A stretch of DNA of 64,000 nt from an uncultured Muribaculaceae bacterium. GTDB lineage: Bacteria > Bacteroidota > Bacteroidia > Bacteroidales > Muribaculaceae. Shown here one piece after another: positions 1 through 7,969 of this stretch. The DNA is taken from assembly GCA_910576775.1 (NCBI GenBank), contig CAJTJV010000004.1, forward strand, positions 38,884 to 102,883, in the 5' to 3' direction. The translations under genes and the position numbers were made by a program. Below the pieces are notes generated by a model that was not told the origin of the DNA, searched no databases, and was given only the letters and a program-made list of their open reading frames with translations. Each line of letters begins with the position of its first letter. Within the stretch, counting starts at the first letter, position 1.

Positions 1-1088
1 ACTTCTTTTGGATCTGTTGAGAAACGCGCAGGTTTATACAATTCATACGGTTCGAGGACTTTTAATGTAACATCAATCTGCTCCTGTAGCGTTTCAGCGC
101 TATTAGCTTCTGTCTGCAATAGCAGAGCAGTGAGATTGTATCCTGTCTTATCGTTTACGGAAGCAAGCGATTTTTTGTCAAGTAGCTCACAGGCTTGTAT
201 CGGAGCATTTTTGCGCAGAGCGACAACTGCACGGCAAGCTTCCGCCATATCTGAAAAATACAGCATCGCGGAGGCTGTGAACGGTTTTTCTTCTGCAGTA
301 AACATCGTCACCTCACTAATGAACGCAAGGGTGCCTTCACTGCCAACCATACAATGTGCAATGATGTCAAAAGGGTCGTCATACAATATAAATGGCTGTA
401 TATTTATACCAGTGACGTTTTTTATTTCATATTTATGTTTTATAAGGTCTGCAAGTTTCGGATTATTCTTGACACAATCACGAATACTTAGAATCTCCTC
501 TACCAAATGCGCATGCGTTTTAAGAAATTTCTCTCTGCTTGCATAGTTACCTGTATCAAGCACGGTTCCGTCAGCAAGTACGATGCGGATGGAATCTAGA
601 ACGCGGTCGCTGTTAGCATGAGTCCCGCATTTCATACCTGATGCATTATTCGCAACAATTCCTCCAACCATCGCGGATTTTCGAGACGCCGGATCCGGCG
701 TGAAGACCCGTTTATATGGTTTGAGAATCTCGCCTACATGTTCACCGATAATACCTGGTTGTAGCGCAATCCGCGTAGCTTTATCGTCAAGAACTCTGTA
801 TTTTTCCCAATATTTACCGGCGACAAGAAGTATTGAGTCAGAAATGGCTTGTCCCGAAAGGCTCGTTCCGGCTGCACGGAACGTTACCGGCAATTTCATC
901 GCCGAAGCGGTACGCAGCACATAAGATATTTCATCCTCGTCCGCCACACGCACAACAACATTTGGCAACAACCTGTAGAAACCGGCATCTGTACCCCATG
1001 CAAGGGTGCGAAGCGCATCGGTATAAATACGCTTTTTATCGATTTTGCGACAAATCTCTTTTACAAACGCTTCGTATCTCTTATCCAT
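1..1088 (-). CDS. FAD-linked dehydrogenase (GlcD/D-lactate dehydrogenase type), 3' end beyond window
   Basis: The frame starts at an ATG (complement of 1086-1088) and stays open to the window edge, giving about 362 residues. It shows a PCMH-type FAD-binding domain: AAGTSLSGQA around residue 65, then MVGGIVANNASG, and later a conserved GSEGTLAFISEVT segment. This is the GlcD / D-lactate dehydrogenase / glycolate oxidase family, which oxidises 2-hydroxy acids with a flavin. The rest of the protein, possibly an Fe-S domain, is outside the window. It starts 5 bases after the NamZ-like gene stop and is the last visible gene of the muropeptide operon. D-lactate as substrate is inferred from context; other 2-hydroxy acids are possible. 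Confidence 0.85.
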   Translation of the reverse strand, partial: MDKRYEAFVKEICRKIDKKRIYTDALRTLAWGTDAGFYRLLPNVVVRVADEDEISYVLRTASAMKLPVTFRAAGTSLSGQAISDSILLVAGKYWEKYRVLDDKATRIALQPGIIGEHVGEILKPYKRVFTPDPASRKSAMVGGIVANNASGMKCGTHANSDRVLDSIRIVLADGTVLDTGNYASREKFLKTHAHLVEEILSIRDCVKNNPKLADLIKHKYEIKNVTGINIQPFILYDDPFDIIAHCMVGSEGTLAFISEVTMFTAEEKPFTASAMLYFSDMAEACRAVVALRKNAPIQACELLDKKSLASVNDKTGYNLTALLLQTEANSAETLQEQIDVTLKVLEPYELYKPARFSTDPKE

Positions 1089-1093
1089 TTGTA

Positions 1094-2323
1094 TTATTTG
1101 TATAAATGGTACTTGGATGATTTCCGACGGAACGATTCATTGTCTTTGTTCCAATAATCTTCTATATCGGCAACTTTATAGTTCTGAGAAAATCTCTCTC
1201 GGATTTCTTTGCTTCCACATACCTTGTCGAACATGTTGAATCGCTTTTCATCTGCATTCTCAAAGATTCTTCCCTGAGGATACATATCGGCAAGGATTTC
1301 CATCGCATGGAATTGAATCATGGTAATCGGAGCTTTTATCCGGTCCGTGATATAAATTTCAACACCTTGAAGATTTTTGCCTTGTCCAGTCGAATAAAAA
1401 GGCTTGATGTGAATAGGGCGGAATTCGACACCTGGAATGTTTCTGGCACTCAGACGACCGGCAAAATTTCCGGCATCAATCCATTCTGCACATATTAGTT
1501 TGAAAGGCAATGTATAACCTACACCGATTGACAAGAAATAGAGTTCTCCGAGAATACCTGTCGCCGGATAATACACTACTGACTCCGGAGATGGCATATG
1601 GGGTGACGGCATAACCCAAGGCATCCCGGTATCTCGGAAATCCATATCTCTGCGATAACCCTCCATCGGTACTACCTTCAGCCTGACTTTTTTGCCGCCT
1701 GCGATAAGTCCTTCCTCATTAAGATAGCATGCAAGTTCGCCGGGTGTGAGACCGTATAGATAGGGGATTGGGAACTGGCTAACAAATGATACGCAATCAT
1801 CTTCAACAAGATTGCCTTCTATAATATTTCCACCTACAGGATTTGGCCGGTCGAGAACAACAAATTCTTTACCAAGCTCTGCGCAAGCTTCCATTGCCAG
1901 ACCCATGGAAGAAATAAATGTATAGGAGCGGCAACCATTGTCTTGTATATCATATACAAGGACATCGATATCTTTAAGCATCTCCGGGGTAGGCTTTCGA
2001 GTTTTACCATATATTGAATATACAGGTATGCCTGTTTTTTCATCAATTGCATTAGCCACATGATCGCCGGCATGAATATCTCCACGCACACCATGCTCCG
2101 GGCCATATAAGCCCATGAGCTCAACATCAGCTGCGCCGGCGAGGATATCAACAGTTGATACCAGATCATTATCAACACCTGTGGGATTTGTGATCAATCC
2201 GACTCGTTTTCCTTTAAGTATGTCGAAATTATTGTCGCGAAGAACCTCGATGCCGGGTTTTACCTGGGAGAAAACCGCCATTGACAATGTCAAAAAAAAT
2301 AAACTGAATATGTGTTTCATCAT
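1094..2323 (-). CDS. NamZ-like exo-beta-N-acetylmuramidase (DUF1343)
   Basis: A 409-residue protein with an N-terminal signal peptide (basic start, hydrophobic core to about residue 19, then SQVKPG). It matches the DUF1343/NamZ family: KGKRVGLITNPTG near residue 38, the conserved GPEHGVRG near residue 75, DVLVYDIQDNGCRSYTF, DRPNPVGG and the C-terminal RFNMFDKVCGS region. NamZ enzymes remove N-acetylmuramic acid from the non-reducing end of peptidoglycan fragments in the periplasm. The ATG overlaps the permease stop by 4 bases, which suggests translational coupling to uptake. The length is usual for the family. Family assignment is firm; exact substrate is not shown. Confidence 0.9.
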   Translation of the reverse strand: MMKHIFSLFFLTLSMAVFSQVKPGIEVLRDNNFDILKGKRVGLITNPTGVDNDLVSTVDILAGAADVELMGLYGPEHGVRGDIHAGDHVANAIDEKTGIPVYSIYGKTRKPTPEMLKDIDVLVYDIQDNGCRSYTFISSMGLAMEACAELGKEFVVLDRPNPVGGNIIEGNLVEDDCVSFVSQFPIPYLYGLTPGELACYLNEEGLIAGGKKVRLKVVPMEGYRRDMDFRDTGMPWVMPSPHMPSPESVVYYPATGILGELYFLSIGVGYTLPFKLICAEWIDAGNFAGRLSARNIPGVEFRPIHIKPFYSTGQGKNLQGVEIYITDRIKAPITMIQFHAMEILADMYPQGRIFENADEKRFNMFDKVCGSKEIRERFSQNYKVADIEDYWNKDNESFRRKSSKYHLYK

Positions 2324-4218
2324 TTGTCTTTTTTGCGACCAAACGAAGGATCTATTTTAATGAATGAACATACACCGATTGTCGCAGCACAACAAATCAT
2401 TGTCCATATAAAGAAATGACGGTATCCGATTGTTTCCTGAAGCCAACCGGCAGCCATACCGGGCAACATCATACCGAGAGCCATAAAGCCTGTACAGATT
2501 GCATAGTGCGCAGTTTTGTGTTTGCCTTCTGAGAAATAAATAAGGTATAGCATATATGCAGTAAAGCCGAATCCATAGCCAAACTGTTCAATAAATACAC
2601 AGATATTTATAGTAAGCAGTGATGGAGCAGTAGCATAACTTAAATATACAAATGTTAGACACGTCAGTGACATAGACCATGCCATCGGCCAAAGCCATTT
2701 CTTTAGTCCGCCCTTGGCGGCAACGATACCACCGATTATACCACCTATTGTAAGGCCGATAATGCCGACTGTTCCATATACTATACCGACTTGTCCGGTG
2801 GTGAGCCCAAGCCCTCCCTTATCAATCGGGTCGAGTAGGAATGGGTTAATTAGCTTTACCAATTGAGCTTCCGGTAGTCGGTATAGAAGCATAAAGGCGA
2901 TTGCAATCCACACCTGATCTTTACTGAAAAAAGACTTGAAGGTTTCGAAAAATTCACGGAAGATACTCATTGCGGTAGTTCCGGCTTCGTTAAGTCCGTC
3001 GGATGCAGGGTGGGGCAGCGCCCAGCTATGATAAGTTGCTACAATAAAGAAGAAAACCGAAAGAACAGCGAAGACAACAAGCCACGCCATAGGAATATTA
3101 CCTGACGCCCCTTCAAAACTGGCTGAAGTTGCAGACTGTATCTTGTGATCTATTTCATAGAAGAGCCATGCTGTTTTATCCCAGTTAGCTTCATTGAATA
3201 CAAAACGTGTGGACAGAGCCGCCTGTTCGAGTTTTATGCTCTGATCTCCACTTTTATGGGTGACGTTTAGGATTATTTCTTCTCCAGATACAGGTTTCTT
3301 GTTGAGTCTCAGACCTACGATTGCAAAATTATTATCGCGTTCAGCATAAGACTCGCGATCCTCTCCAAATATTTTTTTAACCCATGCAGTGAATGCACTC
3401 TCACTACTACCGGTTATTTTTTGTGTTTTAATCACCTTGGCTTCGGTAGCGACAAAGCCGTTACGCTCATTTTCTTGTTTTACAGAATCGCGCATTAATG
3501 CGGCATATTGGTGGAAAGGTATTGTTTTTTCTTCTCCTGCAATGATTGTAGTTATATTTGCAGGGGCAGATGTCCCTGCAGTAACGTATTTTGTTGGAGA
3601 AATAAACTGCAATTCACCGTCGAGTTCTCCCTCAGCAGAATAAATAGCCGTCATATCCGGTGCAATCCATTCAACTTGGGGATCTGCATTCACAGTTAAT
3701 TCTAAGGGTTCTAATCCGGAGTTTGTTTCTATAAGACCTGCCACAATTACCAACAACCCCTGTCCGGCCACCGTAGCTATACGATAAAATGTAGAACGAA
3801 TACCGACATATAGTGATTGTTCATGTTCCGAGAGTGCAAGCATATAAAAACCATCAGCGGCAATATCATGTGTTGCCGACGTAAAACCTACAAGCCAGAA
3901 TATTGCGAGCGTCAACTGGAAGAACAGCGACGTTGGGATTGTAAAAGCAATGCCGGCCAATGCAAACGCAATCAACCATTGCATGGTAAGGGTCCACCAA
4001 CGCTTTGTCTTTATAATATCGACAAACGGACTCCAGAATGGTTTGATTACCCATGGAAGATAAAGCCATCCCGTGTACAGAGCGATATCGGTATTTGAAA
4101 TGCCAAGGCGTTTGTACATAATTACTGAAATTGTCATAACAGCTACGTATGGCAGACCTTGTGCAAAATACAAAGTCGGAATCCATGCCCAGGGGTTGCG
4201 TTTTATTGTGTTCTTCAT
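2320..4218 (-). CDS. AmpG-like MFS permease with a large periplasmic insertion
   Basis: About 632 residues starting at MKNTIKRNPWAW. The frame extends further upstream into the preceding gene, but this ATG lies 19 bases after that gene's stop and directly precedes TM1, so I chose it. The major facilitator fold resembles AmpG: YFAQGLPYVAV in TM1, and TM4-TM5 carry SATHDIAADGFYM. TM5 and TM6 are separated by about 200 hydrophilic residues (roughly 170-370), predicted periplasmic by topology; TM7-12 follow. AmpG proteins import anhydro-muropeptides or muropeptide sugars, and related Bacteroidota permeases occur beside NamZ genes. Substrate is inferred from context. The insert has no domain I recognise. 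Confidence 0.85.
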   Translation of the reverse strand: MKNTIKRNPWAWIPTLYFAQGLPYVAVMTISVIMYKRLGISNTDIALYTGWLYLPWVIKPFWSPFVDIIKTKRWWTLTMQWLIAFALAGIAFTIPTSLFFQLTLAIFWLVGFTSATHDIAADGFYMLALSEHEQSLYVGIRSTFYRIATVAGQGLLVIVAGLIETNSGLEPLELTVNADPQVEWIAPDMTAIYSAEGELDGELQFISPTKYVTAGTSAPANITTIIAGEEKTIPFHQYAALMRDSVKQENERNGFVATEAKVIKTQKITGSSESAFTAWVKKIFGEDRESYAERDNNFAIVGLRLNKKPVSGEEIILNVTHKSGDQSIKLEQAALSTRFVFNEANWDKTAWLFYEIDHKIQSATSASFEGASGNIPMAWLVVFAVLSVFFFIVATYHSWALPHPASDGLNEAGTTAMSIFREFFETFKSFFSKDQVWIAIAFMLLYRLPEAQLVKLINPFLLDPIDKGGLGLTTGQVGIVYGTVGIIGLTIGGIIGGIVAAKGGLKKWLWPMAWSMSLTCLTFVYLSYATAPSLLTINICVFIEQFGYGFGFTAYMLYLIYFSEGKHKTAHYAICTGFMALGMMLPGMAAGWLQETIGYRHFFIWTMICCAATIGVCSFIKIDPSFGRKKDK

Positions 4219-4237
4219 TGTATAACTGTGATAATAA

Positions 4238-5569
4238 TCAATACCAGGTTGAAAGAGTCGAACCGGGGAAATAGTGGTCGAGAATCTGACGGAAACTGTA
4301 TCCATTGGCTCCCATGACAGCTGCACCTATCTGACATAAGCCTACACCGTGTCCCCAACCTGCGCCATATAGTGTGAAACTTTCAGGAAGATTGTTCTTT
4401 TGGGTCTCCGATGTTTCTATTATGAAGGCAGAACTATAAAGATGCGACGTCGATAGTGTTTTTCGTATCTCAAGTTCCTTGCCGATAACCATTGTCTTCT
4501 TGGTTCCGATGACGCGCAATCTGACAAGTCGTCCGGATGTTCCGCGTTCTACCGGCTCCAACGCGACAATCCCGCCAAAGTCAATCCCCGAGCGATTCTT
4601 AATCAACTGAGCAAGTTCATCCTGCGAATATGTGATATGCCATCGATAGAAATCTTTTGTTTCCTGGTCGTAATTATTCAGGACTTGAGAAAGAATACCA
4701 CAATCTGTTGTGTCGCAATATGCTTTCGGACGTCCAAGAATCCATTTGCGCGCATTCTCTTCAATGGTTAGATCCGGAAAGTCGGATTCTGTTACATAGT
4801 CCCTTTTTACCTCAAGATAATGATGATGGACAGGCTCCCAGCAACTTTCAAATTGTTCGAAAACCCCTCCACAACACTTTGAAAAACGGGCATCGCACAA
4901 ATTTAAATCTTTGTCAATTAGTACAAGTCCTCGTGTAGATTCTACCGCTTCACGAACCTTTGATGTCGTTTGTCTGGTTATGCCTTGATATCGTTGACAG
5001 TGGTCGTCGGCGCAAACGTCAAAGTTGACATGATCTTCTCTGTCATACCATTTTATAATTTCTGTATCTGTTATATTGCTTGCAGAGTATCTTTTGTCAG
5101 CTTCGGTAATCCTTTTGTTCTTATATATCTGTGCCAAGAGCCAGCTACGCGAAATCACCGCGTGTGATTTAAGAAACTCAGGCGAAGCAGTCGCACTCAT
5201 TTCCGAAGAAATCACACTAATAAGATATTCTTCTACCGGCAGACGGTTGACAAGAGTCAGTTTGTCTCCTTCGACAATTATGCTTAAATCACCTCTGAAT
5301 ATTTGATTTTCACGACGTTCCCAATGGAAATTCACGCCAATTACAACATCGGCTACCTCAAAATAATCGTTATCGTTTCTTTTACGTAAATCTATAACAC
5401 AGAATGTTTTTCCATTCCATGAGATGCATCCGTTATCTGATATGGCAAAGGTCTGAGGTCCGTTGATAATATTTCCTGCAAAAGAATAATCCGCATGCAA
5501 AACAACACGAATCTCTCTGGCGCTGAGAATACCGATGCTTAATTCCGGTTCTTTGACAAGTCTTCCCAT
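4238..5569 (-). CDS. SpoIID/LytB-domain protein without signal peptide
   Basis: A 443-residue SpoIID/LytB-type protein. The core begins with NRLPVEEYLISVISSEM (about residues 109-125, with the candidate catalytic Glu before the Met), followed by LKSHAVISRSWLL. It has the metal-site-like segment RFSKCCGGVFEQFESC and ends with GAGWGHGVGLCQIGA near residue 407. SpoIID proteins are lytic transglycosylases acting on stripped glycan strands. No signal peptide or membrane segment is visible, and no upstream start in this frame would add one, so the protein as read is cytoplasmic. It overlaps the preceding DUF4922 gene by 31 bases. Enzymatic activity in this branch is inferred. Confidence 0.85.
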   Translation of the reverse strand: MGRLVKEPELSIGILSAREIRVVLHADYSFAGNIINGPQTFAISDNGCISWNGKTFCVIDLRKRNDNDYFEVADVVIGVNFHWERRENQIFRGDLSIIVEGDKLTLVNRLPVEEYLISVISSEMSATASPEFLKSHAVISRSWLLAQIYKNKRITEADKRYSASNITDTEIIKWYDREDHVNFDVCADDHCQRYQGITRQTTSKVREAVESTRGLVLIDKDLNLCDARFSKCCGGVFEQFESCWEPVHHHYLEVKRDYVTESDFPDLTIEENARKWILGRPKAYCDTTDCGILSQVLNNYDQETKDFYRWHITYSQDELAQLIKNRSGIDFGGIVALEPVERGTSGRLVRLRVIGTKKTMVIGKELEIRKTLSTSHLYSSAFIIETSETQKNNLPESFTLYGAGWGHGVGLCQIGAAVMGANGYSFRQILDHYFPGSTLSTWY

Positions 5570-6495
5570 ATATTCTGTGAAATAAATTCAGCTTCTTTCT
5601 GACTCAAACAAAGCTCTTTATAAACTCTTCGCACAAGATTCTCGTCAATACGCTCGAAATCCTGCTGACGCGGAGTAATGAACACGCCACCCATATCTAC
5701 AGATGCAGGACTCAATACCATGCAGCCGTCACCTTCCATGCCATAGAAAGATGGCCTGTGACGTTTGCGTGGAATAACGACTATGCGGACACCGAATGGA
5801 GCAGAGTATGCAAGAATATTCATCATCGGTTCGGATTCTCCCACGGGAAGCGGCAATGCGGCATAAAGCCGATTAAACAACATTTCCCCATGATCCGGAT
5901 TAATTGCATCTATAACGAACATTTTCATCGGATATTTGTCAACGAATGAAAGAGTACTGCCTTCTATCTGCGCAAGCACTTTATGTTCAACAGCCTCAAG
6001 ATTTTCTGCAAGGGTCAAAAAATCACTGTTACCCGCCTGAAAATGCATGTGGTCGGGTGCGGAAGCCCCGCATTTTGGACCGTTATAGAAAACCGTGTAT
6101 TCATCCAGTTCTGACGCAAGTCTTATCATATCGGCCATACGACCTTTTATAAGTTGGTCTCTATGGTTATTTGAGGAAATGGTAAGATGTCTGGGGAAAA
6201 TAGGATAGGGATTTATAAGAATACTATATTCATCACCTTTCCAAGGGAGTCTTCGTTGTTCCTCCGGTCTGTTTTCGGCACAAAGAAAGCATTTTCTCGT
6301 TTTTAAAGAGTCTGCATCAACTTTTGCCGCAGAGGAAACTATTCTTGCCGGGTTGAACTGAACCTTGATACGCATGCCGTCGACATCAAATTCCTTTATT
6401 TTTACGTTTGTCAAGGCCGCAAAATTACCGGCGGCAATAGGCCACTCGACAATCTGCGCTTTTATAAACTCATTAACTTGTGAACTATCTGTCAT
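5539..6495 (-). CDS. DUF4922 protein, GalT/HIT-like nucleotidyltransferase or phosphorylase fold
   Basis: A 318-residue cytosolic protein of the DUF4922 type. Visible features are a CFLC pair near residue 89, an INPYPIFPRHLTI segment typical of GalT/HIT-fold proteins, and PDHMHFQAGN near residue 167, which matches the HxHxQ active-site signature of galactose-1-phosphate uridylyltransferase, GDP-L-galactose phosphorylase and Ap4A phosphorylase relatives. This suggests nucleotidyl transfer or phosphorolysis of a nucleotide-linked substrate. The ATG overlaps the glycosyltransferase stop by one base. Real substrate unknown; a role in sugar-phosphate handling within this cluster is inference. Confidence 0.8.
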   Translation of the reverse strand: MTDSSQVNEFIKAQIVEWPIAAGNFAALTNVKIKEFDVDGMRIKVQFNPARIVSSAAKVDADSLKTRKCFLCAENRPEEQRRLPWKGDEYSILINPYPIFPRHLTISSNNHRDQLIKGRMADMIRLASELDEYTVFYNGPKCGASAPDHMHFQAGNSDFLTLAENLEAVEHKVLAQIEGSTLSFVDKYPMKMFVIDAINPDHGEMLFNRLYAALPLPVGESEPMMNILAYSAPFGVRIVVIPRKRHRPSFYGMEGDGCMVLSPASVDMGGVFITPRQQDFERIDENLVRRVYKELCLSQKEAEFISQNIWEDLSKNRN

Positions 6496-7961
6496 TACTG
6501 TTTTTCTTTGTTCAGAGCTATTCGGGCTTCAAGTTCCCATGTACGGATGCGATCCTTATAGAGATTGTTCGCATTCATTTTGCTGATATCAAGTGCATGA
6601 TCAGAGTTGTCTTCCCACCGGCGGCAAAAATATACGACGTCATATACTCGTCCAATTTGGTAACGACGGGAGAATGCCAGCCCGAGAGCATAATCTTCTC
6701 CATAACTTGTGTTCGGAACATGTATCTCCCGAAGAACTGGAGTATAGAATGCACGGGGAGCCCCAAGGCCATTAATGCGAAGAGCATTGTTGCGACCGTT
6801 TTCAGGAGTCCATTCCTTGTGATCGATAACACCAGGCGGAATCATGTTCATATCTATATCGGTTAGCATATAAGTTCCTACTACCATTGCCGAATTATTC
6901 TCGTAGAATGCATTAACCATCTTTGCAAGTGCATTCTCGTCGGAATAAACGTCATCCGAATCAAGCTGAACACAGAACTTACCGGCTTGGGGATGGTTAG
7001 CTCCCACGTTCCAGCACCCTCCGATGCCGAGGTCTTCGCGTTCGGGCACTATATGTATCAGACGTTCGTCATCCTTGAATTCGTCGATAGCTTCAGTCGT
7101 ACCATCTGTAGAATGGTTATCAATGACAATTAGATTATATGGAAAATCCGTTTTCTGTGATAGCACAGATCTGATTGCATCTCTAATTGTACGGACACGA
7201 TTACGTACCGGTATGATTACTGACGCCTCATACTCAAATTTACCTTTATCATATTCAATTTTCTCAAATTCCGGTTTAAGATATGCTCCGATTGCTTTGA
7301 GATGTTTTGTACATGCATCCTCCATTTCAATTTGCACACTGCGGTTCTTCGGATCAACATAGTCGAATATCGTCTCACCTGATTTACGGTTATCAACCGT
7401 TACGTCACTGTAAAGATACTCATTGATATGAACGATGGGAGCTATTCTGCTAATTCGGAGACGCAAGTCATAAAGACCGGCTGCCACATAATGCTTGTCT
7501 ATTCCAGCTGCCGCCTGCTTAAAATAAACTGAACTGAAAAACAATACGGACCCGAAATTAAAATCGTCGCGTAGAGATCCGTCCTGATAATCTATAACAG
7601 GCGAATTGCTGCGTTTGCCATCGACAACAGTATAATGATCAGCATAAAGCATCCCGGCATTTGAGTCGCTCGCAATTCTGAACAGACGATCTATGGCGAA
7701 ATATCCCATAACAAGCTGATTCGGCTTGGTATATAACAAAATATATTCGCTATTGCAACTCTCTGCGATTGTACGCATAGTGTCGGAACTCGTAATACTA
7801 TCTATATAGCGGATATCGCAGTCAAGACATGCTTTTGCGTCCTTGTCTGTTGCAAGAAGAGTAATTTGTCCTACAAGCTTGGATTCTCTGAGGCCATTAA
7901 CTGTATCTAATACCTGAGATTCATCGATATACGGAATGAAGCACTGAACTTTCATTATCAT
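6495..7961 (-). CDS. Family 2 glycosyltransferase
   Basis: A 488-residue protein. The N-terminal 240 residues resemble a degenerate glycosyltransferase-like fold. A clear GT-A domain then starts near residue 245: ASVIIPVRNRVRTI, LIVIDNHSTDGT, and CVQLDSDDVYSDE, a DxD-type nucleotide-sugar/metal site. No membrane segment is visible, so it should be cytosolic or peripheral. It sits 8 bases downstream of the amidase gene and overlaps the DUF4922 start. Donor and acceptor are unknown, and its presence in a muropeptide cluster is unexplained. ATG codons at 7961 and 7955 are both possible starts. Confidence 0.85.
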   Translation of the reverse strand: MIMKVQCFIPYIDESQVLDTVNGLRESKLVGQITLLATDKDAKACLDCDIRYIDSITSSDTMRTIAESCNSEYILLYTKPNQLVMGYFAIDRLFRIASDSNAGMLYADHYTVVDGKRSNSPVIDYQDGSLRDDFNFGSVLFFSSVYFKQAAAGIDKHYVAAGLYDLRLRISRIAPIVHINEYLYSDVTVDNRKSGETIFDYVDPKNRSVQIEMEDACTKHLKAIGAYLKPEFEKIEYDKGKFEYEASVIIPVRNRVRTIRDAIRSVLSQKTDFPYNLIVIDNHSTDGTTEAIDEFKDDERLIHIVPEREDLGIGGCWNVGANHPQAGKFCVQLDSDDVYSDENALAKMVNAFYENNSAMVVGTYMLTDIDMNMIPPGVIDHKEWTPENGRNNALRINGLGAPRAFYTPVLREIHVPNTSYGEDYALGLAFSRRYQIGRVYDVVYFCRRWEDNSDHALDISKMNANNLYKDRIRTWELEARIALNKEKQ

Positions 7962-7969
7962 GATAATAA

